Origin: Brevibacterium luteolum
GTDB taxonomy: Bacteria > Actinomycetota > Actinomycetes > Actinomycetales > Brevibacteriaceae
Direction: 5' to 3'
Assembly (NCBI RefSeq): GCF_013004595.1
Contig: NZ_JABEMC010000001.1
Span: 496,001-560,000 of the forward strand
Length of the DNA stretch: 64,000 nucleotides
This document shows positions 55,509 to 64,000 of the stretch, piece by piece; within the stretch, counting starts at the first letter, position 1; each line of letters begins with the position of its first letter. The notes beneath the pieces were generated by a model. That model was not told the origin of the DNA. It saw nothing but the letters and a program-made list of their open reading frames with translations, and searched no databases. Position numbers and translations under genes: made by a program.

Positions 55509-56294
55509 GTGCGCCACGTCGAACCCTCCGCCACGCTCATCGCCCGTCCCCAGATCGACTGGGAGGCCATCAACACCTACCTCGCCGACGTCGGCGGCAG
55601 CTCCTGGTCTGAGCGCGTCGCAGACGCCGACAGCCCTGATGGCGAGGATCTCGTCGAGTTCTCCGGCCGCATGTGCTACCGCTCCTGGGAGCCGGGACTC
55701 AACCCCAATGTCGGGCGCGTGCGCACGGACTCGGCCCAATACCTCGGCAACGTCATCTCCTCGCAGCACGGTTCGGTGCTCGAACACGCCAACTACACCT
55801 TCGTGCTGCACAACGTCTCCCGCGTGCTCACGCACGAGCTCATCCGGCACCGCGCCGGCTGCGCGTACTCGCAGGAGTCGCTGCGCTATGTGCGCCTGGA
55901 GCAGATCCCCTTCTGGTTCCCTGAGTGGGCGCGCGAAGACGAGGAGCTGATGGAACGCTGCCTGGCCGTTCTCGACACGCTCGAAGAGCACCAGAAGTGG
56001 ATGAGCGAGCATTTCAAGCTCGATGAGGAGGGCACGAAGTTCGCGCACAAGAAGCACATGACCTCCTTCATGCGCCGCTTCGCCCCTGAGGGACTGGGCA
56101 CCGGCATCGTCTACACGGCGAACCTGCGCTCCCTGCGCCACGTCATCGAGATGCGCACCGCTCCTGGTGCCGAGGAGGAGATCCGGCTGGTGTTCGGCAA
56201 GATCGCTGAGATCATGCAGGCCGAGGCGCCGGCGATCTTCGCTGACTACTCGATCGAAGACGGAGCCTGGCTGCCCGGCACCCGCAAGGCCTGA
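55509..56294 (+). CDS. thyX: Flavin-dependent thymidylate synthase
   Basis: Makes dTMP from dUMP using FAD, NADPH and methylene-tetrahydrofolate. 261 residues, start GTG 55509 with AAGGAG. Core: FVLHNVSRVLTHELIRHRAG, YSQESLRYVRL and GTGIVYTANLRSLRHVIEMR (dUMP/FAD-binding Arg and His), preceded by HGSVLEHANYTF. The signature RHR (113-115) is followed by eight rather than seven residues before Ser124, placing this in a divergent ThyX subgroup. The following gene starts 48 bases later with its own ribosome site. Confidence 0.92.
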   Translation: MRHVEPSATLIARPQIDWEAINTYLADVGGSSWSERVADADSPDGEDLVEFSGRMCYRSWEPGLNPNVGRVRTDSAQYLGNVISSQHGSVLEHANYTFVLHNVSRVLTHELIRHRAGCAYSQESLRYVRLEQIPFWFPEWAREDEELMERCLAVLDTLEEHQKWMSEHFKLDEEGTKFAHKKHMTSFMRRFAPEGLGTGIVYTANLRSLRHVIEMRTAPGAEEEIRLVFGKIAEIMQAEAPAIFADYSIEDGAWLPGTRKA

Positions 56295-56342
56295 CCGATT
56301 CCGATGTGCTGACCACCTTCTGACCTGGGATAAGGAGCCGCC

Positions 56343-56939
56343 ATGGCACAGCTATACGATGCACAACTCTCACCCGGCAAGCTCGAACTCGTCCAGACCT
56401 GGCTGCCGAGCCAGGAGTGGTCCGGCCTCGACGCCGAGGTGCCGCTGGAGGTCGTGACGAGCTACCGGTTCGACGATCCGGCCGGCGAGGTCGGCATCGA
56501 GATGCACCTCGTGCGCGCCGCCGACGATGCCGATGGGCCGATCTACCAGGTGCCCGTCACGTACCGGGGTGCCCCGCTTGAGGGCGCCGAGGACGCGCTC
56601 ATCACAACGATGGAACATTCGGTGCTCGGTAAACGCTGGGTCTACGACGCCGTGGCCGACCCGGTGTTCGTCGAGCAGGCCCGCCGCACCATCGCCGAGG
56701 CGGACACCTCGGCTGAGGAGATCATCGTCGACGGCGACAACCCCGGTCCGCGCACTGACATCGCCGACGCCCGCGGCACCGGCTGGGATGCCGCAATCAA
56801 GGCCGTCGAGGAAGCCGACCTCAACGTCACCCGTCTCCTGGAAGCCGATCAGCTCGCCGGCGCCGAGACCGGCCCCGGCATGCTCATGGCGACGTGGGAC
56901 GGGCAGCCCGAGCCGGTCGAGCTCATGCGTCTGGTCTGA
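56343..56939 (+). CDS. Maltokinase N-terminal cap-like protein (Cg0192-like)
   Basis: 198 residues. The start MAQLYDAQLSPGKLELVQTW, and SYRFDDPAGEVGIEMHLVR, IYQVPVTYRGAPLEGAEDAL and TMEHSVLGKRWVYDAVADPVF match the cap domain found at the N-terminus of actinobacterial maltokinases and in stand-alone proteins such as C. glutamicum Cg0192. The kinase domain is absent. A cap-only protein may bind a partner or ligand; no catalytic residues are seen. ATAAGGAG precedes ATG 56343. A strong hairpin follows at 56973-57013. Confidence 0.82.
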   Translation: MAQLYDAQLSPGKLELVQTWLPSQEWSGLDAEVPLEVVTSYRFDDPAGEVGIEMHLVRAADDADGPIYQVPVTYRGAPLEGAEDALITTMEHSVLGKRWVYDAVADPVFVEQARRTIAEADTSAEEIIVDGDNPGPRTDIADARGTGWDAAIKAVEEADLNVTRLLEADQLAGAETGPGMLMATWDGQPEPVELMRLV

Positions 56940-56972
56940 CAGCAGCCGCATGAACTGAGTTTCCGCACAACA

Positions 56973-57013
56973 GACCGCGGGCGCGTGAGATCGGCTCTCA
57001 CGCGCCCGCGGTC
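56973..57013. terminator. Perfect 18-bp hairpin between convergent genes
   Basis: GACCGCGGGCGCGTGAGA and its exact complement flank TCGGC, 33 bases after the stop at 56939 and 24 before that at 57038. Likely a bidirectional terminator; no T-run. Confidence 0.75.
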
Positions 57014-57037
57014 GTCGTCAGTCAGGCCTGGTGCGCC

Positions 57038-57781
57038 TCAGTGACGCGGCGGGATCTCGTTGCCGTTCTCGTCGAAGCGCGGCTCCTGAACATCCCGGCC
57101 CTGCGGGTCGAGTCCCTGGCCGTGATCATGACCCTGCCCACGCGGATCGAACTCCTGTCCCTGTGCGCGAGCATCGTGCTCGTGCGCACTCGGTGCGGCG
57201 TGATCATCGTGCTGACGGTGGCCATCACGGCCCAGCTCGTCGCGTCCGAGTCCGTCGTGGTGGCGATCGTCATGGGCGAGTCCGTCGTGGTGGCGGTCGT
57301 GGTCGCGGCCATCATGACCGTGGTCGTCACGTCGGGCAGCGCCAGTGGCACCGGCAGCACCAGCGCCCGCGGCACCAGCCGTCCCGGCGGCTGAGCGCTT
57401 TCCGGACTTCTCATCGAAATCGGGATCGAGCTCATTGGCCTTGGCCTCGCGGCGCTTGAGCTCCTCGCGCTCAGCGGCCAGCTGCTCCTCTTCGCGGTTG
57501 ATGGTGCTTTCCTTGCGGTCGGCCTCCAGACGGGCCTTCTCAGCTTCAAGTCGACGATTCTCAACATCGAGCTCGCGCTGACGGACGTCGATGTCGTGCT
57601 GCTTGTTCTCCTCGCGGAGCTGCTCGGCCTCACGACGCTGCTGTTCGCGGCGGCGCTCCTCCTCGATCCGCTTCTGTTCTTCCTTCTTCTTCGATGCCTT
57701 CATCAGCGCGGCGACGATCGCAATGATGATGATGACGCCGATGACTGCGGCGATGATGAGGAGCAAGGTCTGATTGTCCAT
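57038..57781 (-). CDS. Membrane-anchored coiled-coil protein with His/Asp-rich tail
   Basis: 247 residues: one N-terminal helix (TLLLIIAAVIGVIIIIAIVAAL), a highly charged coiled coil (about 28-125; KKKEEQKRIEEERRREQQRR), an Ala/Gly/Thr linker, then a His/Asp/Arg/Gly-rich tail with repeated DHDRHH, AHDDRHH and RQHDDH. The tail could bind divalent metal; the DNA under it has a direct repeat (CGAGTCCGTCGTGGTGGCG at about 57244-57262 and 57277-57295). Start ATG 57781 with GGAGGG upstream was chosen over TTG 57799. Topology: short exterior N-terminus, bulk in cytoplasm, or the reverse; unknown role. Confidence 0.75.
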   Translation of the reverse strand: MDNQTLLLIIAAVIGVIIIIAIVAALMKASKKKEEQKRIEEERRREQQRREAEQLREENKQHDIDVRQRELDVENRRLEAEKARLEADRKESTINREEEQLAAEREELKRREAKANELDPDFDEKSGKRSAAGTAGAAGAGAAGATGAARRDDHGHDGRDHDRHHDGLAHDDRHHDGLGRDELGRDGHRQHDDHAAPSAHEHDARAQGQEFDPRGQGHDHGQGLDPQGRDVQEPRFDENGNEIPPRH

Positions 57782-58008
57782 GAGATGTCCCTCCGTCAAG
57801 GAGACTTGGTGCCTCCACTGCCACCAGCATAGTCCTCTGACCAGGAGATGTAACGGGTTTCACTGCACCGGGTGCAGGCATTCCGCCAGACGCCGGGCCA
57901 GGGCGCAGATGAGGGACGACACTGGCTGCACGCGCGAATCCTTGGAACCAGCGCGTGTCCGCAACCGGTCGATTCCCAGCCCCGAGCCCAGCGCGCGGCA
58001 ATACAGCG

Positions 58009-58947
58009 TCAGCTGAGCGGTTCGATTCCGACGGCGGCCAGCGCATCGAGCAGCTCGATGCGCAGCCGCTGGGCGCGCTGACTGAACACCTGCTGCCGAC
58101 GCATGTACTCAGCCTTGCCGGCGGCCGTCTCAATCGCTACGACCCCGTAGCCCCACGCCCGCACGTCATACGGGCTGGCCTCCATGTCAAGCGTCCGGAT
58201 ATCGCGGGCGAGATCGAACGCGTTGACGATCACCTGCGAGGGCACGATCGGCCCGAGCTTCATCGCCCACTTGTACAGATCCATCCCGGCGTGCAGACAG
58301 CCCGGCTGCTCCATCGACACCATCGTCTTCCGCTCCGGCGTGAGTGTGTTCAGCGGCCGGGCGGCCGGAGTGAAGAACCGGAACGCATCGAAATGCGAAC
58401 ACTGGATCCGATGGGATTCGACGACCCTGTCGGTCTCCGTCTGGCTCAGCCGCAGCGGCACCTGCTCATGCCGGTGCTCATCAGCTGGCTGCCGGTAGAC
58501 CATCGCCCATTCGTGCAGCCCGAAGCAGCCCAGCTGCGCCTCCCGATCCAGAGTTGCCGCAAGCAGGTTCGCGATGAACTGCGCGCCCTCACCCCGGTCG
58601 GCCTTCCAGGCCGGGACGTCGACGAAAGCAACATTGCCTGCGACCGTCCACCAGCGGCGGGCGAACTGCTCACGATCTGCCGCCTCGGGGGCGGCGAGCC
58701 CGATCCCGGCGCCGGGCTGGTAGCGGGCCACCTGTGCAGGAGTGAAGGGATAGTAGGTGAAGAGGAAGTCCTCGACCGGGTGCTTCTCGCCGCGGGCCCG
58801 GCGCGCCAGATGGGCGCCCATCCGCTCTTCGACTGCGGCGGCGAGCTCGGCGGCGGCAGCCTTCCAGGTGGCAGCGTCGATGACCGTCTCGGGCGCAGGA
58901 GTCGCAGCCGAGCCGGAGGTGGAGGCAGGGGTGGTGTCGGTGTGCAT
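58009..58947 (-). CDS. Conserved actinobacterial protein annotated as 3-methyladenine DNA glycosylase
   Basis: 312 residues. The stretch RARGEKHPVEDFLFTYYPFT and AQVARYQPG, LGCFGLHEWAMVY, CSHFDAFRFFTPAA and EQPGCLHAGMDLYKWAMKL are strongly conserved in a family that databases label 3-methyladenine DNA glycosylase. I see no helix-hairpin-helix or catalytic Asp of a known glycosylase fold, so the label should be treated as unproven. It starts 23 bases after the hrpB stop, so they are probably co-transcribed; ATG 58947 was chosen because the family starts shortly before the conserved block. Confidence 0.7.
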   Translation of the reverse strand: MHTDTTPASTSGSAATPAPETVIDAATWKAAAAELAAAVEERMGAHLARRARGEKHPVEDFLFTYYPFTPAQVARYQPGAGIGLAAPEAADREQFARRWWTVAGNVAFVDVPAWKADRGEGAQFIANLLAATLDREAQLGCFGLHEWAMVYRQPADEHRHEQVPLRLSQTETDRVVESHRIQCSHFDAFRFFTPAARPLNTLTPERKTMVSMEQPGCLHAGMDLYKWAMKLGPIVPSQVIVNAFDLARDIRTLDMEASPYDVRAWGYGVVAIETAAGKAEYMRRQQVFSQRAQRLRIELLDALAAVGIEPLS

Positions 58948-58970
58948 CGTCTGCCCATTGTCGCAGACGC

Positions 58971-61553
58971 TCAGCGGCCTGAGCGCTTGGTGCCGCGGGC
59001 AGGTGGGGCGGTGAGCGGATCCTCCGGCCACGGATGCTTGATGTAGCGGCCGCGGTTCTCTGCCCGCACGCCCGGGTAACCCTGCTGCCAGAATGAGGCG
59101 AGATCGGCGGTGACCGCCAGCGGCCGGCCGGCAGGGGAGAGCAGGTGCATAAGCACTGGCACTTGTCGGTCGCAGATGACCGGACTCGCCTGCCAGCCGA
59201 AGCACTCCTGCAGCTTGACCGCCAGCACCGGAGCGGCGATCTCGACACCGGCAGGGTCCGCGTCGTTGTCACCGTGGTCCTCCGGTGCCGGATACCGCAG
59301 CCGCACATTGGAGCCGCTCGGTACACCGATGCGCTCCGGCGCCAGTTCGTCGAACCGGCCGGCCTCCGGCCACGGCAGCAGATTGCGCAGGGCAGACGTC
59401 CAATCGATTCCCGTCGCCGAGGCACCGGCCGCCACCCGGGTCAGCTCGCCATGGCACCATTCTGCGAGCCCGGACTCAAGAGCAGCGAAACGGACATCGG
59501 GCCAGGGTGCGCCGAACACGGCATGCAGCAGCCCGAGCCGGCCGCGCAGTTGCGCGAACCCGGGATTCTCACCGATCACCTCGCGAAGCCCGCGCTCGCG
59601 GATGAACGCGGCCACCGCCTCGGCGCCGGCATCCGGGTCTGCCTTCACCGGAGTCGCCGACAGCTCGATCGCCCCGAGGCGCTCGATGCGGCGGGCTGAG
59701 AGCTTCCGGCCGTCGAAGCGCGTGGCCGTCTCGGTGACGTAGAGGTCGGCGGCGAGCAACTCGGCAGTCTCCCGGTCGAGCGGGGCGGCCGCTCGGATGA
59801 GGGCGCGCTGGCCGGCGAGGGACACCTCGGCGACGGCGAGCCATTCGTGGCCGCAGATCCGGGCCTCGCGCGGCAGGGTGGCGCCGGTGCCGGAGGTGAG
59901 CAGGTACTCGTCTTCGCTGCCGGGCCGCAACCGGGCGATCCGGTCAGGATAGGCCAGCGCGATGACGGTGGCCACCGCCTCGTCGAGCGGCACCGGACCC
60001 GAGGCGATCGCGCCGGTTTCTGTGTCCTCGCCGGTGTCTTCTCCGGTGGTCTCGGCCAGGATCCGGGCGAGCCGGGCGGTCTCCCGGGTGTACGTGCGCG
60101 GGGATGCGCGGCGCAGCTGCCGGACGGCGGCAACCGCGTCGGCACCCGGGCAGCGCAGATCCGAGGCCAAGGCGGCGACCACCTCGGCGGCGGCCGCGGT
60201 GCCGATGAATGCTGCGCCGTCGAGCAGGCCGCGGGCCATGCGCGGGTCGGTGGGAATCCGGGCGAGCTGCCGGCCGCGGGCTGTCGCGGTTCCGGTGTCG
60301 TCGAGCGCGCCGAGCAGCCGCAGCGTCTCAGCAGCCTGGGCAGCCGGGCGATCCGGCAGCGGGTCGGGCAGTTTCAGGCCGCGACCGAACGGCGCGCCCC
60401 AGCAGGCCAGGTCGAGGACAGCGGAGGTGAGATCGGCGGTGCGGACCTCCGGCGGGGTGTGCGCTGGCAGCGCGGCACAGTCGGCTTCGCTCAGTGCGCG
60501 GATGGCCAGGCCGGGCCCGAGGCGGCCGGCGCGTCCGGCTCGCTGGGTGCAGGCGGCCTTCGAAGCCCGCACGGTGGCAAGGCCAGCGAACCCGCGGCCG
60601 GTGTCGAAGTGCGGCACCCGAGCCAGGCACGAGTCGACCACGATCCGCACACCGGGCACCGTCAGCGCTGACTCCGCAACCGAGGTGGAGACGACGACCC
60701 GGCGGGAGGTCTCCGTGTCCCTGCGCGGGGTGAGGATCGCGTCTTGCTCCGCAGCAGGGGTGAAGCCGGTAAGCACCCGGACATCGGCGGGCACACGGCC
60801 GCGCAGCAGCGAAGCCAGGGCTTCGACGTCGCGGATGGCCGGCATGAATACGAGCGCATCGCCGGAGGCCTCGGTGCGGAGAGCGGACTCGACGAGGTCT
60901 GCCATGTGGGTGAGGAACTCGCGGGTGATTCCGCGGGCATCGATGGGCCGGCCGGGGCCGGACTGGCAGCGGATCTCAACCGGGTGCAGTGACGAGCTGA
61001 CGTTGAGGACCGGGCCGCCGATGAGCTCAGCCCACCGCTCGGCTTCCAGGGTCGCTGACATCGCCACCAGCGTCAGGTCCGCGCGCAGGCCGGTGGCATC
61101 AACCGCGAGGGCGGCGGCGAGATCGGAGTCGAGGTGGCGTTCGTGGACCTCGTCGAGCACGATCGCGGTGACACCCTCAAGCCCGGGGTCGGTGAGCATC
61201 CGGCGCAGCAGCACGCCGGTGGTGACGAACTCGATGCGGGTGGACCGGGAGACCTGCGCATCCTCGCGGACCGTATAGCCGACCGCCTCGCCGAGGCGGG
61301 TGCCGCTCAGCCGCGCGAGCCGGCGGGCAGCCGCCCGGGCGGCCATCCGGCGCGGCTGGGTGACGATGATCCGCCCGGCCGGCAGCAGCTGGGACAGTGC
61401 CGGCGGCACGACAGTGGTCTTGCCGGTGCCCGGCGGTGCGGTGATGACCGCCCGCAGACCGGCAGTCGAACCGGCGTGACGTTCGCCCAGCTGAGGGATG
61501 AGCGCAGCCGCCGGCAGGCCGGAGGCGATGGCGTCGAGGTCGAAGGAGTGCAC
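58971..61553 (-). CDS. hrpB: ATP-dependent helicase HrpB
   Basis: 860-residue DEAH-box helicase family member. Order: Walker A AVITAPPGTGKTTVVPPAL (about 36-54), TQPRRMAARAAARR, DEVHERHLDSDL (DEVH box), SATL, ST-rich motif III, VSTSVAESALTVPGV (motif V), QRAGRAGRLGPG (motif VI), then the HA2 region and the HrpB-specific C-terminal domain (LRYPAPEDHGDNDADPAGVE, KLQECFGWQ, HLLSPAGRPLAVTADL). Role in bacteria is poorly defined (RNA helicase suggested). GTG 61553 has TAGGTT 6 bases upstream on the minus strand (leaderless). Divergent from the hydantoinase operon. Confidence 0.95.
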   Translation of the reverse strand: MHSFDLDAIASGLPAAALIPQLGERHAGSTAGLRAVITAPPGTGKTTVVPPALSQLLPAGRIIVTQPRRMAARAAARRLARLSGTRLGEAVGYTVREDAQVSRSTRIEFVTTGVLLRRMLTDPGLEGVTAIVLDEVHERHLDSDLAAALAVDATGLRADLTLVAMSATLEAERWAELIGGPVLNVSSSLHPVEIRCQSGPGRPIDARGITREFLTHMADLVESALRTEASGDALVFMPAIRDVEALASLLRGRVPADVRVLTGFTPAAEQDAILTPRRDTETSRRVVVSTSVAESALTVPGVRIVVDSCLARVPHFDTGRGFAGLATVRASKAACTQRAGRAGRLGPGLAIRALSEADCAALPAHTPPEVRTADLTSAVLDLACWGAPFGRGLKLPDPLPDRPAAQAAETLRLLGALDDTGTATARGRQLARIPTDPRMARGLLDGAAFIGTAAAAEVVAALASDLRCPGADAVAAVRQLRRASPRTYTRETARLARILAETTGEDTGEDTETGAIASGPVPLDEAVATVIALAYPDRIARLRPGSEDEYLLTSGTGATLPREARICGHEWLAVAEVSLAGQRALIRAAAPLDRETAELLAADLYVTETATRFDGRKLSARRIERLGAIELSATPVKADPDAGAEAVAAFIRERGLREVIGENPGFAQLRGRLGLLHAVFGAPWPDVRFAALESGLAEWCHGELTRVAAGASATGIDWTSALRNLLPWPEAGRFDELAPERIGVPSGSNVRLRYPAPEDHGDNDADPAGVEIAAPVLAVKLQECFGWQASPVICDRQVPVLMHLLSPAGRPLAVTADLASFWQQGYPGVRAENRGRYIKHPWPEDPLTAPPARGTKRSGR

Positions 61554-61774
61554 GCCTTCAACCTAACGGATCGTCCGGTTGCTAAGCCGGGGGGCCGGCA
61601 GTGAGGCTGCGGAGACTGGCAGTGCCCGGCCCTCCAGAATCCTGCCAATGAGGCAGCTCACTTTTTGTCACTGTCTGCCGAGTGATTCGGAGCAGCCGCC
61701 GCGCATGCTTGTTCAAAGCAGTGAAGTTCTGCCAGACGCGAAGGCGCGTCGGCACACGAGAAGCAGGGGTGAGA

Positions 61775-63901
61775 ATGACTCAAGGCAGCGCACGGATCCG
61801 CATCGGGATCGATACCGGCGGCACATTCACCGACGTCGTCGCGTTCAACGAGGACACCGGCACGCTGACGACGACGAAGACCCCGTCGACCCCAGCCAAC
61901 CCCGCTGACGGGTTCATCAACGGCATCGAGAAGGTCCTCGCCGAACTCGGCGCCACCGGCAGCGACGTCGCCGCTGTCTCCCACGGCACGACGGTGGCGA
62001 CGAACCAGCTGCTGGAGGGCAAGCTGGAGACGATGGGCTTCATCACCACCGAAGGCTATGAGTTCGTCCTCGAGATCGCCCGTCAGGCCGTGCCCGACGG
62101 CTACGGAAACTCCTACTTCTGGGTCAAGCCCGAACGCATCGTCACCGCCGACCGTGTCAAGACCGTCGGCGGCCGTCTCGACTTCGAAGGCACCGAGGTC
62201 CGCCCGTTCGACGAGGACGGCGCCAGGGCTGTCGCCGCTTGGTTCCGCGACGCCGGCATCAACGTCCTGGGCGTCAACTTCCTGCACGCCTACGCCAACC
62301 CGGCCCACGAGCAGCGGATGCGTGAGATCCTCACCGAAGTCCACCCCGAGGCGATCGTGTCGCTGAGCTCCGAGGTGCTGCGGGAGTACCGCGAATACGA
62401 GCGCTCGATGACCACCCTCGTCGATGCCTCTGTCAAGCCGAAGGTCTCCCGCTACGTCGCCAACATCCATGAGCGCCTCGATCAGTTCACCGGCGCCGAG
62501 CACGGCGACCGTGAGCCGATCCCGTTCTACATCATGAAGTCCAACGGCGGTGTGCTCTCCGCCGACGAGGTCGTCCACCAGCCGATCACCACCGTGCTGT
62601 CCGGGCCGGCGGCAGGCGCCCTCGGCGCCGGCCTCATCGCCCAGGAAGCCGGGTTCTCCAAAGTCCTCACCTGTGACGGCGGCGGCACCTCCACCGACGT
62701 CACCGTCATCATCGACGGCGAACCGGCGCTCACAACCGAGGGGTCGGTGGGTGTCTACCCGTCGAAGATCCCAATGATCGACGTTGTCACCGTCGGTGCC
62801 GGCGGCGGTTCGATCGCCTGGACGACCGAAGAGGGTCAGCTCAAGGTCGGCCCGCAGTCGGCTGGCGCCGATCCGGGACCGATCTGCTACGGCCAGGGCG
62901 GCACCGAACCCACGATCACGGACGCCCACCTGCTGCTCGGTCGCATTCCGCCCCACCTCCTCGGCGGCGAGATCCCACTCGACGTCGAGGCCGCCCGCAC
63001 CGGCATCGAAGAACTCGCCGGTCGCCTCGGGCTCAGCGTTGAGAAGTGCGCGACCGGCATCCTGGAGATCTCCGCCTGGAACCAGGCGAATGCGCTGCGT
63101 CAGATCTCCGTCAAGCGCGGCCTCGACGTCCGTGACTTCATGCTCGCCTCCTTCGGCGGCTCCGGTTCGCTGCTGGCCTGCCGGCTCGTCGACCTCCTCG
63201 ACCTCGCAGGCGTCATCGTCCCGCTCAACCCCGGCAACGTCTCTGCGTTCGGGCTGCTGACCGTCGACGTCAAGAACGACTACGTGCAGACGCATGTCGC
63301 CAAGGACGAAGGACTCGACCTCGGCACCATCGACAGCATCTTCACCGCTCTGCAGGATCGTGCGGCAGCTGCACTCGACGCCGAAGGATTCGCCGCCGCC
63401 GACCACCGCTACGACCGGTCGGCTGACCTGCGCTACTTCGGGCAGGCCTTCGAAGTCCGCGTGCCGGCACCGGCCGGGGAGATCACCCGTGAGTGGGCCG
63501 ATGAGGTCACCGACGCCTTCCACACTGAGCACCGCCGCCTCTACGGCTACGACTTCAAGGGCGATGGCGACCAGTTCGTCGAATGGGTCAACCTGCGCGT
63601 CTCCGGCATCGGCCCGATCCAGCGGCCAGAGCTCGCCAAGCTTGGGGAGGCCTCTGCCGCCCAGCCGCTTAACGACAGGGCGCTGGCCAGCCAGCGTCAG
63701 GTGTGCTTCGACGCAGACGACGGCTACGTCACCGCCGACGTCTACTGGCGGCCCGAGCTGCTTTCCGGAGATGTCATCTCGGGTCCGGCGATCATCGAGG
63801 AGTTCGGTTCGACCGTGCCCGTGCATCCCGGCTTCACCGTCCGCGTCGATGACGCCGGCAACCTCGTCATCACCCGCAGCTCATCCGCCGACCAGTCCTG
63901 A
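61775..63901 (+). CDS. Hydantoinase/oxoprolinase subunit A (HyuA-like)
   Basis: 708 residues. ASKHA-type ATPase fold of N-methylhydantoinase/5-oxoprolinase A subunits: GIDTGGTFTDVVAFNEDTG (phosphate loop, about 8-26), VSHGTTVATNQLLEGK, VLSGPAAGALGAGLIAQEAG, LTCDGGGTSTDVTVI, TVGAGGGSIAW and GPQSAGADPGPICYGQGGTEP. It uses ATP to open a lactam-type ring together with subunit B, whose gene begins 30 bases later. Substrate (hydantoin, N-methylhydantoin, oxoproline, or even acetophenone-type carboxylation) cannot be decided. ATG 61775 preferred over 61682 since the family begins just before RIRIGIDTGG. Confidence 0.9.
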   Translation: MTQGSARIRIGIDTGGTFTDVVAFNEDTGTLTTTKTPSTPANPADGFINGIEKVLAELGATGSDVAAVSHGTTVATNQLLEGKLETMGFITTEGYEFVLEIARQAVPDGYGNSYFWVKPERIVTADRVKTVGGRLDFEGTEVRPFDEDGARAVAAWFRDAGINVLGVNFLHAYANPAHEQRMREILTEVHPEAIVSLSSEVLREYREYERSMTTLVDASVKPKVSRYVANIHERLDQFTGAEHGDREPIPFYIMKSNGGVLSADEVVHQPITTVLSGPAAGALGAGLIAQEAGFSKVLTCDGGGTSTDVTVIIDGEPALTTEGSVGVYPSKIPMIDVVTVGAGGGSIAWTTEEGQLKVGPQSAGADPGPICYGQGGTEPTITDAHLLLGRIPPHLLGGEIPLDVEAARTGIEELAGRLGLSVEKCATGILEISAWNQANALRQISVKRGLDVRDFMLASFGGSGSLLACRLVDLLDLAGVIVPLNPGNVSAFGLLTVDVKNDYVQTHVAKDEGLDLGTIDSIFTALQDRAAAALDAEGFAAADHRYDRSADLRYFGQAFEVRVPAPAGEITREWADEVTDAFHTEHRRLYGYDFKGDGDQFVEWVNLRVSGIGPIQRPELAKLGEASAAQPLNDRALASQRQVCFDADDGYVTADVYWRPELLSGDVISGPAIIEEFGSTVPVHPGFTVRVDDAGNLVITRSSSADQS

Positions 63902-63931
63902 GCCCGCGCCGAAACCAGAAGGAGACCAGAT

Positions 63932-64000
63932 ATGACGACAACCCCCACTGATTCCGGCTCGATGCTCTCGACCACTCCGCTGACCGGTGAGCAGCTCGAG
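63932..64000 (+). CDS. Hydantoinase subunit B-like (N-terminus only)
   Basis: Only the first 23 codons (MTTTPTDSGSMLSTTPLTGE then QLE) lie in the window. AAGGAG sits 7 bases before ATG 63932, and the position 30 bases behind the A-subunit gene is where the B subunit is expected. Identity rests on context alone. Confidence 0.6.
   Translation, partial: MTTTPTDSGSMLSTTPLTGEQLE

Noticed and set aside
61658..63826. 722-codon minus-strand open frame opposite the hydantoinase A gene
   Set aside because: Exact shadow of a gene with full family motifs; no ribosome site or motif of its own.

Overview
This 64 kb window looks like chromosome of a high-GC Gram-positive actinobacterium. The order cysteine desulfurase, mnmA, methionine-synthase-like gene, ligA, gatC-gatA-gatB is an actinobacterial arrangement. 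An Eis-type acetyltransferase, a DUF222-HNH (13E12-like) protein, a CE1758/CE1759-type monooxygenase/reductase pair and a maltokinase-cap-like protein point the same way. The overall flavour fits Brevibacterium or a close relative; that genus call is inference, not proof. No rRNA, tRNA, CRISPR array, insertion sequence or prophage was recognised.

Layout. 1-4.2 kb: a thioredoxin-TPR protein between two membrane proteins that each carry an internal lipobox. 4.2-10.8 kb: two small membrane proteins divergent from iscS-like, mnmA, an S9 peptidase and a MetE-like protein. 10.8-12.3 kb: an AT-rich island with a secreted protein and a small membrane protein, wedged in front of ligA. 12.4-20.8 kb: ligA, an AAA+ ATPase and gatCAB. 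20.9-21.6 kb: a decayed cytosine deaminase gene. 21.6-25.3 kb: a coiled-coil membrane protein, def, cysK-cysE. 25.9-32.5 kb: flavin monooxygenase pair, hydroxyacid dehydrogenase, ilvD, VanZ-like protein, SDR. 32.9-41.9 kb: cation/proton antiporter, HNH protein, heterodimeric ABC exporter, C39-type peptidase, rRNA uracil methyltransferase. 41.9-52.5 kb: branched-chain amino acid and serine biosynthesis (attenuated ilvB-ilvN-ilvC, eis-like, serA, citE-like, leuB, ilvE). 52.9-64 kb: MFS transporter, lipoate ligase, thyX, maltokinase-cap-like protein, a conserved actinobacterial protein, hrpB, and a hydantoinase operon running off the end.

How the genes work together. IlvD, IlvB, IlvN, IlvC, LeuB and IlvE give most of the valine/isoleucine/leucine pathway, and ilvBNC sits behind a 16-residue leader peptide and a textbook intrinsic terminator. 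SerA, CysE and CysK link 3-phosphoglycerate to cysteine, which feeds the cysteine desulfurase and MnmA. GatCAB supplies amidated Gln/Asn-tRNA.

Two genome-wide habits stand out. First, many genes have a TANNNT -10 hexamer only 6-8 bases before an ATG or GTG, so transcription probably begins at the start codon (leaderless mRNA). Second, the gaps after genes carry a family of short GC-rich elements with the core ACCGCCTCGGG, either as 18-21 bp tandem units or as near-perfect palindromes that look like terminators. The least explained items are the internal-lipobox membrane proteins, the AT-rich island, the seven-unit 20-bp array next to a perfect AT-rich inverted repeat at 52.5-52.7 kb, and the dispersed GCCTCGGG elements.
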